A stretch of 42,308 nucleotides of DNA from Lachnospiraceae bacterium UBA6987 (GTDB lineage Bacteria > Bacillota > Clostridia > Lachnospirales > Lachnospiraceae). Positions 8,155 to 15,800 of this stretch are shown here, piece by piece. Each line of letters starts with the position of its first letter. Positions within the stretch are counted from its first letter, which is position 1. The translations under genes and the position numbers were made by a program. Where the stretch lies: assembly GCA_002449955.1 (NCBI GenBank), contig DJYD01000031.1:1-42308 (forward strand), read 5' to 3'. Below the pieces are notes generated by a model. It did no database searches. It worked only from the letters and a program-made list of their open reading frames with translations, and was not told where the DNA came from.

Positions 8155-8757
8155 TTAAAATGCTGCAAGCTGTCGGAAGGCTTCCTGCAGCACATCATCC
8201 ACGGTCATGCCTTCTCTGGCTTCAACCTTTCGTACGGCTCTCATGGCCTCCGAGGAACTGTATCCGAGCGCCATCAGCGCCTGCGTTGCCTCGGAGAAAG
8301 CATCGTTCATGACAAGCGGCGCTCCCTGTGTCTCGTTTCCGCTTGTCACAAGCTCTGAAGCATCAAAGGAATCCTTCAGTTCCAGGATCAGTTTTTCCGC
8401 AGTTTTTTTGCCAAGGCCCGGCGCGCGGCTTAAGCTCTTCACGTCACCGGTGATGACCGCCAGCTTTAACTCGTCAGTCGGAACAGCCCCCATGATGCTC
8501 ATCGCAAGCTTGGGGCCGATGCCGCTCACCTTCAGCAGACGGGTAAAGACCTTTCTGTCCTCGCGGCTGCCAAAGCCGTAAAGCTTCTGCATATCCTCCG
8601 CCACCTGAAAGTAGGTGTAGATCTTCACCTCTTCCCCCTGCGTGAGCTCACTGGCAAGGGCCGGCGGAACGGCAATTCCATACCCGACGCCGCCGGCTTC
8701 CACCACAATGCCGTCCTCTGTTATTTCTTCAAAAATGCCTTTGATGTAGGCAATCAT
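8155..8757 (-). CDS. ruvA: Holliday junction DNA helicase RuvA
   Basis: A 200-residue RuvA, the tetrameric protein that binds four-way junctions and loads RuvB. The N-terminal OB fold (MIAYIKGIFEEI) comes first. Two helix-hairpin-helix motifs follow (LLKVSGIGPKLAMSIMG and LSRAPGLGKKTAEKLILEL). The C-terminal three-helix domain III (ALMALGYSSSEAMRAVRKV) touches RuvB. Length is normal. Its start overlaps the dtd stop by 4 bp. Confidence 0.97.
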   Translation of the reverse strand: MIAYIKGIFEEITEDGIVVEAGGVGYGIAVPPALASELTQGEEVKIYTYFQVAEDMQKLYGFGSREDRKVFTRLLKVSGIGPKLAMSIMGAVPTDELKLAVITGDVKSLSRAPGLGKKTAEKLILELKDSFDASELVTSGNETQGAPLVMNDAFSEATQALMALGYSSSEAMRAVRKVEAREGMTVDDVLQEAFRQLAAF

Positions 8758-9233
8758 ATACTGTTCCTTTCCTTGCCCGCCTGCGGTTCCTGTGCAAGTT
8801 CTTCCAGCACCAGCGTGAAAGGGCCGTCATTTTCCAGCTCAACCTTCATGTGCGCGCCAAAAACACCGGTCTCCACTCTCCGGATCACTTCCCGGCAAAG
8901 CCCTGTGAAGTATTCGTAGAGTCTTTCTGCTTCTCCCGGCTCTGCAGCCTGGATAAAGCTCGGTCTGAAGCCCTTTCGGCAGTCCGCATACAGGGTAAAC
9001 TGAGAAATGATCAGCAGCTCCCCGCCGACATCCTTTAGCGACAGATTGGTCTTGCCGTTTTCATCCGGGAAAATGCGCAGGCCTGTGATCTTTTTTGCCA
9101 GCTTTTCCGCCTGTGCCTCCGTATCGCCGTGGGTCACGCCGAGCAGGATCAGAAAGCCTTTTCCGATGCTGCCGACGACCTGTCCATCCACTGTCACGGA
9201 TGCCTGTCCTACTCTCTGAATCACTGCCTTCAT
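8754..9233 (-). CDS. dtd: D-aminoacyl-tRNA deacylase
   Basis: A 159-residue DTD that hydrolyses D-aminoacyl-tRNA and glycyl-tRNA(Ala), protecting translation from mischarging. The family signature SQFTLYADCRKGFRPSF and the C-terminal NDGPFTLVLE, with the Gly-Pro of the cross-subunit chiral-selectivity loop, are both present. The gene overlaps the neighbouring cdaR and ruvA reading frames by 4 bp on each side, so it is translationally coupled. Confidence 0.95.
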   Translation of the reverse strand: MKAVIQRVGQASVTVDGQVVGSIGKGFLILLGVTHGDTEAQAEKLAKKITGLRIFPDENGKTNLSLKDVGGELLIISQFTLYADCRKGFRPSFIQAAEPGEAERLYEYFTGLCREVIRRVETGVFGAHMKVELENDGPFTLVLEELAQEPQAGKERNSI

Positions 9234-10504
9234 TCGCTGTCCTCAACGGCTGTCGTCTCCTCCAGCTCGCGTATGCTGATATTGGCTTTGGCATTGCTGA
9301 AGAGTTCAAAAACGCTGTCCAGTTCAATGTTCACCGACAGGCTGTAGTCACCGGCACTGTAAGCCGATACATCCAGCGTCGCCGTAATATGCTCATCGGA
9401 GATCTCCTTGAAGTCCTCTTCCAGTGCCCGCAGCTGCACCTGCAGCGGCATATTGCGGATAATATATTCGTAGTTTTCCTTTTCACCGATCAGAGTGATT
9501 TTGTTCACTTCATAGGTTTTCACGGTCAGCGGCTCAACAAGCAGCGTCACCGTCAGCGTTTCTTCTTCACCGCTGACGAGGGAAATTCCTTCCGGAAGAT
9601 ATTCGGTAAGATCGATCTCTGTTTCGATGTCCGCCGATGCCCCGGCAACCGACAGTACCGTTTCCGGAATCGTTATGGAGTTGATTTCTGCAAGGCGGCT
9701 GCGCAGACCGGAGACTCTGATCGTACTTAAGGACTGCTGCGCTCCGGTATACCGATATCCCGAAGCCACCGCATCCTGGCCGCCCACCGCGATAACCACA
9801 GGCACCGTTTTTATGGTCCGGATTTCCACGTCCGCCTTTACCTCGTTGGTGCTGAAGGTGGTATCCTTTGCGTCTTCGAAGGTCAGCTCGGTACCTGCAG
9901 CGCTGTAATAATGCGGGGTGCAGCTGAGCGTGGTATTTTCACTCAGCCCCTCAATATCCACCGTTACGACCGCTTCCGCAATCCGCTCGATCACCGATTC
10001 CGGCGCGCGGACTGTGATATAGCTGGGGTTCAGCGTGATCTGCCCCAGAAGGTAACCTTCCGCAACACTTCCTTCCGGATTAATGATGAGCGAATAATTC
10101 TTCGAGAGCACATCCTCAATATTGATCTTCAGGGAGGCCGTTGTCGGGGCATAAGTCAGCGTTGATGCACTTCGGGCGCTGCAGGTCAGGGTAATGGGGA
10201 CCTGTCCCGTTACGTCGTACATCTTGGAAAGATCGGCTGTCGCCGTAAAGTCGGAAGCATTCAGATTCCTGACAGCGGATGTGCTGCCGGTCACCCGGAC
10301 AGCGGTCGTCAGTCTGCCGTCCACTGTATATGACTTTCCTGCCTCGGAAAAGATTTCATCGTTGATGATCGTAACCGGAACATTGGTGATCGTCCTTGTA
10401 TCCGGCGGATCCGAAAAACTCATGATCATCAGCCATACCAGGATTGCTATAGCACCGGCACCCAACTTCAGCTGCCAGTTATGAAACAGGCGTTTAGTCT
10501 TCAT
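9230..10504 (-). CDS. cdaR: CdaR/YbbR domain protein, regulator of CdaA
   Basis: A 424-residue membrane-anchored protein with one N-terminal transmembrane helix (about residues 11-30, LGAGAIAILVWLMIMSF) and four or so extracytoplasmic YbbR repeats (motifs such as TVDGRLTTAVRVTGS and YITVRAPESVIERI). In Firmicutes CdaR binds and modulates the diadenylate cyclase CdaA. The start at 10504 has AGGAGGTG and overlaps the cdaA stop by 11 bp. The usual third partner glmM is not in this window; dtd and ruvAB follow instead. Confidence 0.92.
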   Translation of the reverse strand: MKTKRLFHNWQLKLGAGAIAILVWLMIMSFSDPPDTRTITNVPVTIINDEIFSEAGKSYTVDGRLTTAVRVTGSTSAVRNLNASDFTATADLSKMYDVTGQVPITLTCSARSASTLTYAPTTASLKINIEDVLSKNYSLIINPEGSVAEGYLLGQITLNPSYITVRAPESVIERIAEAVVTVDIEGLSENTTLSCTPHYYSAAGTELTFEDAKDTTFSTNEVKADVEIRTIKTVPVVIAVGGQDAVASGYRYTGAQQSLSTIRVSGLRSRLAEINSITIPETVLSVAGASADIETEIDLTEYLPEGISLVSGEEETLTVTLLVEPLTVKTYEVNKITLIGEKENYEYIIRNMPLQVQLRALEEDFKEISDEHITATLDVSAYSAGDYSLSVNIELDSVFELFSNAKANISIRELEETTAVEDSE

Positions 10505-11462
10505 GCTCCACCTCCTGTTTTTGCCGCGCCGTTTCCTCGCCCGGCGTTTCCGTCCCCTGTGGCTCTTCCTTGCCTGCCATATCACTCTTTGTCAGTTTAC
10601 CGTTCCTGCGGCCGGAGAAGATACGGCCGAGCAGCGTGCTGCTTTCTGCCGTTGTCTCATCTCTCTGCTCCATGATCTCAAGCTCTGTCCGCAGCTGCTT
10701 CGCCGTCAGGTTATGCTTCATCTCGCCGCCGACCGCAATGGAGATCGCACCGGTCTCCTCGGAGACCACGATGGTCAGGCTGTCCGTTGCCTCGCTGATC
10801 CCGATGGCGGCTCTGTGTCTGGTTCCGTAAGCCTTGTTGATATCAGGGTTGCCGGAGAGCGGCAGATAACAGGTCGCCGCAACGACGCGGCCTCCCTGCA
10901 TGATCACGGCCCCGTCATGCAGCGGCGTATTTTTTTCGAAAATATTGATCAGCAGGGCGCTCGATACAACGCCATCCACCGGAATCCCGGTCTTCACGTA
11001 CTCATCCAGGCGGATCTCTCTTTCGATGACGATCAGGGCGCCGGTCTTGCTCTTGCTCATCGCCGTTACCGCCTTGACGAGCTCGCCGGTAACCTCCTTA
11101 GTGTGCATGGCATTGTCACGCAGACGCTCTGTTCCGAACAGTCTGGCAAAGTAGTTGTTTTGTCCGAGCTGTTCCAGCGCCTGCCTGAGTTCGGGGGCAA
11201 AGATAACGAGCAGTGCAATCAGGAGCACGCTCAGCGTTTTGTCGGCAATATAGGTCAAAACATTCAGTTCAAAAACATTCGCCAGGAACACGAAAAGCAA
11301 CAGCAGACCGATCCCGCGAAGCAGGAACCATGTTCTGGTATTCTTAACCCATTTCAGCAAATGATAAATCAGATACGCCAGGACAAGAATCTCAATGATA
11401 TTCTTCGGCGCGATCTGCAAGGATTTAATCGACTGGACGAGATTGGCAAATATCTGCTGCAT
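10494..11462 (-). CDS. cdaA: Diadenylate cyclase CdaA
   Basis: A 322-residue membrane enzyme making c-di-AMP from two ATP. Three N-terminal transmembrane helices (about 22-90) precede a DAC domain (about 100-265), with DGA at residues 183-185 and RHR at 215-217, both essential in the family. The C-terminal tail beyond the DAC domain is about 50 residues longer than in Bacillus CdaA and is highly charged. c-di-AMP controls potassium and osmolyte transport and wall homeostasis. The gene lies 3 bp after an uncharacterised membrane protein gene and overlaps cdaR. Confidence 0.95.
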   Translation of the reverse strand: MQQIFANLVQSIKSLQIAPKNIIEILVLAYLIYHLLKWVKNTRTWFLLRGIGLLLLFVFLANVFELNVLTYIADKTLSVLLIALLVIFAPELRQALEQLGQNNYFARLFGTERLRDNAMHTKEVTGELVKAVTAMSKSKTGALIVIEREIRLDEYVKTGIPVDGVVSSALLINIFEKNTPLHDGAVIMQGGRVVAATCYLPLSGNPDINKAYGTRHRAAIGISEATDSLTIVVSEETGAISIAVGGEMKHNLTAKQLRTELEIMEQRDETTAESSTLLGRIFSGRRNGKLTKSDMAGKEEPQGTETPGEETARQKQEVEHED

Positions 11463-11465
11463 AGA

Positions 11466-12470
11466 TTATCTTCCCTTCTCTTTTTCTCCGGCTGTCGTTT
11501 TCAGCCGCTGCTGTACCTTCCCCGGGTCTGCCTTCATATCATTTCCGGGCAGACGGATCTTCGGCACCGCTTTAACATAATAGTAGTATTCATCATCTTC
11601 GAACTGCACCTTCTCGGTTTTCGTATAATCGAGGCCTTCGGCAAAGAAATAAACTAACAAGGAGATCAGAAGGCCCAGGAAGGCACTCAGCATCATACCG
11701 CCGACGGACAGATCCAGTTCGGCATGGTGCAGCGCCGCCATCATGAGTACCGGGCAGAAAAATGCCCCTGTCAGGATCGCAATCACGCGTGCATAATCCA
11801 CTTCCGTTCTGCTCAGAAAGTGAACGAGAAGCGTCGTCAGACTGAAAACGATCAGAACAATGATCATTTCCTCGTTATTCAGAAAACCTTTCACAAGAAG
11901 CAGCAGGCGCTGCACCAATGTACCGACTTCACTGCCGTCAGCTGCCACCGTCTGTGCGCCCGAAAGAAGGTCTGCATGGTCAGCAATCAGTTTCAGAACA
12001 TAATAAATCACCGTTCCGCTGCCCACCGAGACAAATCGCGTAACGCCGCCGAATAGTCCGGCCAGAAGGACCCCGGCTAACGGAATCTTCCACGCGATCA
12101 GCAGCGGCAGAACCGCCCACAGGATGCTGCCGCCGGGCAGTGTCACATAGGACAGGACTGCCAGGGAAACTGCCAGGACCAGGACGAAAAGCGCTGCCTC
12201 AATGGAGAGCGCACTCAGCTGCCCCAGAAGGAACAGCAGGCCGAAAACCGTGATATAGTTCCAGGGAAGGATACTGCATAAAATGGAGGCTGCCGCAACG
12301 ATCAGCCCTCTGCCGAGCACAGGCCGGTAAGGAAAAGCCTCATTGATGCCAAGCAGCACGGCAAGTGCGGTCACGGTCTTTGCTGCCATGACAAGATACA
12401 GATTATAGTCGGCATAGAAGCGCTGCACATACCCGCGGAATCTGAGCAGACGGTAAAGAAACATCTTCAT
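11466..12470 (-). CDS. Uncharacterised polytopic membrane protein of the cdaA operon
   Basis: A 334-residue protein I cannot assign to a named family. It has about eight or nine hydrophobic segments between residues 25 and 285. A tyrosine-rich patch (QFEDDEYYYYVKAVPKI, about 290-306) and a basic, disordered C-terminus follow. Its start overlaps the stop of the preceding membrane gene by 4 bp, and it ends 3 bp before cdaA, so it is almost certainly made together with the c-di-AMP synthase. A role in assembling or tuning CdaA/CdaR, or in an osmotic transport step, is possible but is inference from context only. Confidence 0.75.
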   Translation of the reverse strand: MKMFLYRLLRFRGYVQRFYADYNLYLVMAAKTVTALAVLLGINEAFPYRPVLGRGLIVAAASILCSILPWNYITVFGLLFLLGQLSALSIEAALFVLVLAVSLAVLSYVTLPGGSILWAVLPLLIAWKIPLAGVLLAGLFGGVTRFVSVGSGTVIYYVLKLIADHADLLSGAQTVAADGSEVGTLVQRLLLLVKGFLNNEEMIIVLIVFSLTTLLVHFLSRTEVDYARVIAILTGAFFCPVLMMAALHHAELDLSVGGMMLSAFLGLLISLLVYFFAEGLDYTKTEKVQFEDDEYYYYVKAVPKIRLPGNDMKADPGKVQQRLKTTAGEKEKGR

Positions 12471-12868
12471 AGCTGCTCACCTTCTTCCTCGTAGAATGCG
12501 CGCAGATGGCGCAGGTATTTCTCCACGCGCTGCCGCTTGCGGTAGGCGTCACGGTAAAGCGCGACATGGGTAAGCAGGCAGACCAACATGCCAAGAGCAA
12601 GCACGGCAAGCCAAATCATCAGAAGGATGCGGGCAAGCTCCATGGCATCAGCGATATGATAGGTCACGGTCCAGCTGTCTCCGTAGGCAATCAGTCCCAG
12701 AATGACCACGAGGGCATAGGCGAAACTTATCGCAAAAAAAGCTTCCCAGAGTTCCTTGGAGGCATAATCATCAAACCAGAAACTGCCGGTGATGAAACGG
12801 TAGCGGGGATCCGTCTTTTCTTCTATCGCAAGCCGCGTCATCAGAATGACTTTTTCCTTCTTAACCAT
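12467..12868 (-). CDS. Small membrane protein of unknown function, first gene of the cdaA operon
   Basis: A 133-residue protein with two clear transmembrane helices (about residues 41-62 and 74-98). A conserved-looking N-terminal region precedes them (TDPRYRFITGSFWFDDYASKE) and a charged C-terminal helix (YRKRQRVEKYLRHLRAFYEEE) follows. No family is recognised. The start at 12868 is set by AAAGGAGG; a longer frame upstream would run into the promoter. It overlaps the next gene by 4 bp. Being first in the c-di-AMP operon, it is a candidate partner of the second membrane protein. Confidence 0.72.
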   Translation of the reverse strand: MVKKEKVILMTRLAIEEKTDPRYRFITGSFWFDDYASKELWEAFFAISFAYALVVILGLIAYGDSWTVTYHIADAMELARILLMIWLAVLALGMLVCLLTHVALYRDAYRKRQRVEKYLRHLRAFYEEEGEQL

Positions 12869-12922
12869 GCCGCCTCCTTTCGTCATCTCTGTCTGTCCAT
12901 GTGCATAGTCACAGGTGTGAAT

Positions 12923-12952
12923 ATTATAGCATACATTCACAAGATGGGACAA
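12923..12952 (-). promoter_or_regulatory. Promoter of the cdaA-cdaR-dtd-ruvAB operon
   Basis: On the minus strand TTGTCC (12947-12952) and TATAAT (12923-12928) are 18 bp apart, with an extended TGC before the -10. TGTGAAT (12916-12922) and ATTCACA (12935-12941) form a 7-bp inverted repeat around the -10 that could be an operator. Confidence 0.7.
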
Positions 12953-13005
12953 TTATTTTCTGAAATGTCTGTGAAAGATTCACCCACAGGTATTCATCCG
13001 TATGC

Positions 13006-13045
13006 AAAAGGCGCCGTATTCCCGGCTGGGAACGCGGCGCCTTTT
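13006..13045 (-). terminator. Intrinsic terminator of greA
   Basis: AAAAGGCGCCG and CGGCGCCTTTT (13006-13016 and 13035-13045) pair perfectly, 12 bp past the greA stop. The A-run gives the T-run on the minus strand. Confidence 0.85.
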
Positions 13046-13056
13046 GTCAGTTCTGG

Positions 13057-13533
13057 TCAGGCTTTCTCGATTTTAAGGATCTTATAGGTAATTTCTCCCA
13101 CGGGGGCCTGCACCACAACAGTCTCACCCTTCTTGTGGCCCATTAAAGCGCCGCCGATCGGGGATTCATTCGAGATCTTGCCGGTCATGGAGTTGGCTTC
13201 GGTAGAACCGACCATGTGGAAAACCATGTTCTTTTTGGACTTTTTCTCCTGTACGGTCACCAGGCAGCCGATGTTGACCCGGTCAAAGCTGAGTTCCTCT
13301 TCTTCCACGATCTCGACGTTTTTCAGGATCATTTCCAGCTCGGCAATGCGGGCCTCGATATGGCGCTGCTCTTCCTTCGCTGCATCGTATTCCGCATTTT
13401 CGGAAAGGTCACCCTGTTCACGTGCTTCTTTGATCTTCTGCGCGATTTCTTTGCGCTGGTTCACGGTCAGATCCGTGAGTTCATTCTCTAATTTTTCATA
13501 CCCGGAACGGGTCAGTATCTTCTTTTCCGCCAT
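13057..13533 (-). CDS. greA: Transcription elongation factor GreA
   Basis: A 158-residue GreA, which enters the RNA polymerase secondary channel and stimulates cleavage of backtracked transcripts. The N-terminal coiled-coil finger (LTRSGYEKLENEL to AKEEQRHIEARIAELE) with the acidic tip region EQGDLSENAEYDAAKEEQ is intact. So is the C-terminal FKBP-like domain ending SPIGGALMGHKKGETV. It has its own consensus promoter, whose -35 overlaps the stop codon of the upstream dus gene, and is followed by a strong hairpin. Confidence 0.97.
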   Translation of the reverse strand: MAEKKILTRSGYEKLENELTDLTVNQRKEIAQKIKEAREQGDLSENAEYDAAKEEQRHIEARIAELEMILKNVEIVEEEELSFDRVNIGCLVTVQEKKSKKNMVFHMVGSTEANSMTGKISNESPIGGALMGHKKGETVVVQAPVGEITYKILKIEKA

Positions 13534-13598
13534 GATTGAACCCTTTCTGCTCCCCTACTGCCGGAGCTGTCTGCACACTGCAGATGTGTAACGGGAGA

Positions 13599-13627
13599 AT
13601 TATACTCTTCCCCTTTTTCAAAGTCAA
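13599..13627 (-). promoter_or_regulatory. Promoter of greA
   Basis: On the minus strand TTGACT (13622-13627) and TATAAT (13599-13604) are 17 bp apart. The -35 box covers the TGA stop of the dus gene. Confidence 0.8.
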
Positions 13628-14580
13628 GCCTTGACAAATATGTCCAGCCACTTTTCCAGATCTTCCTCCGAGGACAGCTGCGAGGCTTCCCGCCTCAGCA
13701 TGACCGCGCCGGAAAATCCCTGTGCATACCAGGCCAGATGCTTCCTCATCTCCTGCCAGGCGATGTGCCCGCCCTTCTCCTCCACGCAGGCGCGCGCATG
13801 CCTCCGTATGAGACCGGCGATTTCTGCGCGGGAAGGGGCTTCTATGGCAGGACGTCCCGCAAAGGCTGCCCGGATTTCGGCAAGAAGCCACGGTCTTCCC
13901 CGGACTGCCCGGCCGACCATCACACCGTCGCAGCCGGTTTCCTCCAGCATCGCCAGGGCACGTTCCGCGCTGTCAACGTCGCCGTTTCCGATAACGGGGA
14001 TCGAAACCGCCTCTTTCACCCTTCGAATGATATCCCAGTCGGCTTCCCCGCTGTAATACTGTTCCCTTGTTCTGCCGTGTACCGTAAGGAGCGCGCAGCC
14101 AGCATCCTCAAGGCGTTTTGCAAGCTCCGGCGCATTAACGCTGTCTTCATTAAAGCCCTTGCGCAGCTTTACCGTCACCGGCTTATGAAGTTTCTGTACC
14201 ATAGCCCGGACGATTGACGCCGCAAGCTCCGGTTCCTTCATCAGTGCCGAGCCCTCGCCGTTATTTACGATCTTCGGCATCGGGCATCCCATATTGACAT
14301 CGATCCAGTCAAAACGCTCCTCAAGCCGCAGCGCCATCTCCGCCATGAGTTCCGGCTCGCGTCCGAAGAGCTGTACGCCGAGCAAATGCTCTCCCGGTCC
14401 CCGCTGCAGCAGGGTTTCCGTTCCTCTGTTCCCGTAATACAGCGCCTTCGCACTGATCATTTCGGTGACGGCCCCGTCCGCCCCGTAATCAAAGCAGATC
14501 TCCCGGAAAGGCCTGTCCGTCACGCCGGCCATCGGCGCTAAAAAGACCGGATGATCGATCGTCAGTTCTCCGAGTTTCAT
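13624..14580 (-). CDS. dus: tRNA-dihydrouridine synthase (DusB-like)
   Basis: A 318-residue FMN-dependent enzyme that reduces uridine to dihydrouridine in the tRNA D-loop. The TIM-barrel start FLAPMAGVTDRPFR is present. So are the signature VDVNMGCPMPKIVNNGEGSA-type stretch with the catalytic Cys, LTVHGRTREQYYSG, and the FMN phosphate-binding VIGNGDV and VMVGRAVRGRPW. It resembles the DusB/Dus1 group of Firmicutes. It overlaps the upstream small gene by 4 bp. The exact tRNA positions modified are not predictable here. Confidence 0.93.
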   Translation of the reverse strand: MKLGELTIDHPVFLAPMAGVTDRPFREICFDYGADGAVTEMISAKALYYGNRGTETLLQRGPGEHLLGVQLFGREPELMAEMALRLEERFDWIDVNMGCPMPKIVNNGEGSALMKEPELAASIVRAMVQKLHKPVTVKLRKGFNEDSVNAPELAKRLEDAGCALLTVHGRTREQYYSGEADWDIIRRVKEAVSIPVIGNGDVDSAERALAMLEETGCDGVMVGRAVRGRPWLLAEIRAAFAGRPAIEAPSRAEIAGLIRRHARACVEEKGGHIAWQEMRKHLAWYAQGFSGAVMLRREASQLSSEEDLEKWLDIFVKA

Positions 14581-14903
14581 CCGATCGCGTCTCCCATGAT
14601 AAACGCCGCATAAAAAGCTTCCAACTGCCCGAACAGCTCTTCCTTTTCCCGCTGCAGGGCGCGGATCTGCAGCTCGGTCTCGATCTCATCGTATCCGAAA
14701 TCCGCTTCGTCCGGGACAACTTCGAGACGCAAATCACCGCCCTTCCCGAAGACCATCAGGAAGGTGGCTCCGATACGGTCAGCCATGACCACGGTGATGT
14801 CATGCAGTTCCTGCTGCACGGCTTCCGGCAGGCGGCCGAATTCCGGATTAAAATAATATTTCAGCTGTTCGGCGCTGGCGCCGCACAGGACTTTACCTTC
14901 CAT
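14577..14903 (-). CDS. Small conserved protein upstream of dus (resembles DUF6145)
   Basis: A 108-residue soluble protein with no known catalytic motif. Features are ASAEQLKYYFNPEFGRLPEAVQQELHDI, a central hydrophobic strand (GATFLMVFGKGGDL) and an acidic C-terminal helix (FGYDEIETELQIRALQREKEELFGQ). It resembles the small DUF6145-type proteins I associate with dus genes in Clostridia; that name is from memory and unverified. An open frame extends upstream through an intergenic repeat. The ATG at 14903 is chosen because AAGGAAA lies nine bases before it and the upstream part is repeat-derived. The 4-bp overlap with dus implies co-expression. Confidence 0.75.
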   Translation of the reverse strand: MEGKVLCGASAEQLKYYFNPEFGRLPEAVQQELHDITVVMADRIGATFLMVFGKGGDLRLEVVPDEADFGYDEIETELQIRALQREKEELFGQLEAFYAAFIMGDAIG

Positions 14904-14925
14904 AGGGTATGGTTTCCTTTCTTCA

Positions 14926-14964
14926 AGATCCCCACGTCGGGACTTCGTCCCTCCTCGGGATGAC
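14926..14964 (-). repeat. Intergenic palindromic repeat, family 1, copy 1
   Basis: Read on the plus strand it begins AGATCC and ends GGATGAC, with an inner hairpin GGGAC-TTC-GTCCC (14939-14951). It matches the arms of copies at 29131-29196 and about 41269-41297. It lies between the rpsR terminator and the small gene before dus. Confidence 0.7.
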
Positions 14965-15017
14965 AAGGTAAACGCCTTCGGCCTCCTGCACAAGACATGT
15001 CCGTTGGGTACCCGGAT

Positions 15018-15049
15018 GATAAAAAACCCGGGCCGGCAAGCCGGCCCGG
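15018..15049 (-). terminator. Intrinsic terminator of rpsF-ssb-rpsR
   Basis: CCGGGCCGGC (15028-15037) pairs perfectly with GCCGGCCCGG (15040-15049), and six T follow on the minus strand. It lies 10 bp after the rpsR stop. Confidence 0.92.
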
Positions 15050-15059
15050 ATCATATCCA

Positions 15060-15320
15060 TTAGTCAACGGAATAAGGCAGAAGCGCAAGGTTGCGTGCGC
15101 GCTTCACCGCCGTGGTCAGAGCCCGCTGATGCTTGGCGCAGGTTCCGGTCACCCGACGAGGCAGGATCTTGCCGCGTTCGGAGATATACTTTTTCAGTCT
15201 GGCGACGTCCTTGTAATCGACTTCGCCCTCTACGCCGCAGAACGAGCAGACTTTTTTCTTTCTGCGGATCGGCATGTGCTTCTTCGGCGCATCGCTCTTA
15301 TCGGTTCTATTGAAAGCCAT
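15060..15320 (-). CDS. rpsR: 30S ribosomal protein S18
   Basis: An 86-residue S18, which pairs with S6 on the platform of the 30S subunit. The canonical core KYISERGKILPRRVTGTCAKHQ and the RARNLALLPY ending are clear. The N-terminal CSFC with the later CAKH marks the zinc-binding (C+) form. The start at 15320 has GGAGG at 10 bases; an in-frame extension into the ssb gene is rejected. It is the last gene of the rpsF-ssb-rpsR operon. Confidence 0.97.
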   Translation of the reverse strand: MAFNRTDKSDAPKKHMPIRRKKKVCSFCGVEGEVDYKDVARLKKYISERGKILPRRVTGTCAKHQRALTTAVKRARNLALLPYSVD

Positions 15321-15336
15321 CGTAATACCCTCCTGT

Positions 15337-15786
15337 TTAGAAATTAAACGGAAGCTCCTCGCTGTCAATGCTGTCCGGGATATTCATGAAACCGTCAGCA
15401 GCGGGGCGGCTCCCCTCCGCAGGAGCACTGTAGCTCTGCGGGGCGCTCTGAGCGGAACTTGCGTTTTTGCTCTCGGCAAATTCGATCTCTTCGGCAATGA
15501 TCTGCACGGCAGAGACCTTCTGACCGTCACGGTTGGTGTAATTGTCGTTCTGAATACGGCCGGACAGAAGAATCTTCGTGCCCTTCCTCAGGTACTTCTC
15601 CACAAACTCACCCTGTTTTCCGAAAGCGGTGCAGTTAAAGAAATCCGCATCCTGGCCGTCGCTGCCCCGTTTGAAACGGCGATCAACGGCAATCGAGAAG
15701 CGGGCGATGGCGGTGGCATTGTCTCCGTTCGAATAACGCACTTCCGGATCTCTCGTCAGACGGCCCATCAAAATAACTTTGTTCAT
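15337..15786 (-). CDS. ssb: Single-stranded DNA-binding protein
   Basis: A 149-residue SSB. The N-terminal OB fold (about 1-108, MNKVILMGRLTRDPEVRYS, ARFSIAVDRRF and FVEKYLRKGTKILLSGRIQ) binds single-stranded DNA as a tetramer. A short disordered Ser/Ala/Pro linker follows. The acidic C-terminal tip (IDSEELPFNF, close to the usual DDDIPF) recruits replication and repair proteins. Its place between rpsF and rpsR is the conserved Firmicutes order. Confidence 0.97.
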   Translation of the reverse strand: MNKVILMGRLTRDPEVRYSNGDNATAIARFSIAVDRRFKRGSDGQDADFFNCTAFGKQGEFVEKYLRKGTKILLSGRIQNDNYTNRDGQKVSAVQIIAEEIEFAESKNASSAQSAPQSYSAPAEGSRPAADGFMNIPDSIDSEELPFNF

Positions 15787-15800
15787 ATTTACCTCTCTTC

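Noticed and set aside
14904..14993. An N-terminal extension of the small gene before dus
   Set aside because: The extra codons come from repeat family 1 and a good ribosome site lies before the internal ATG at 14903.
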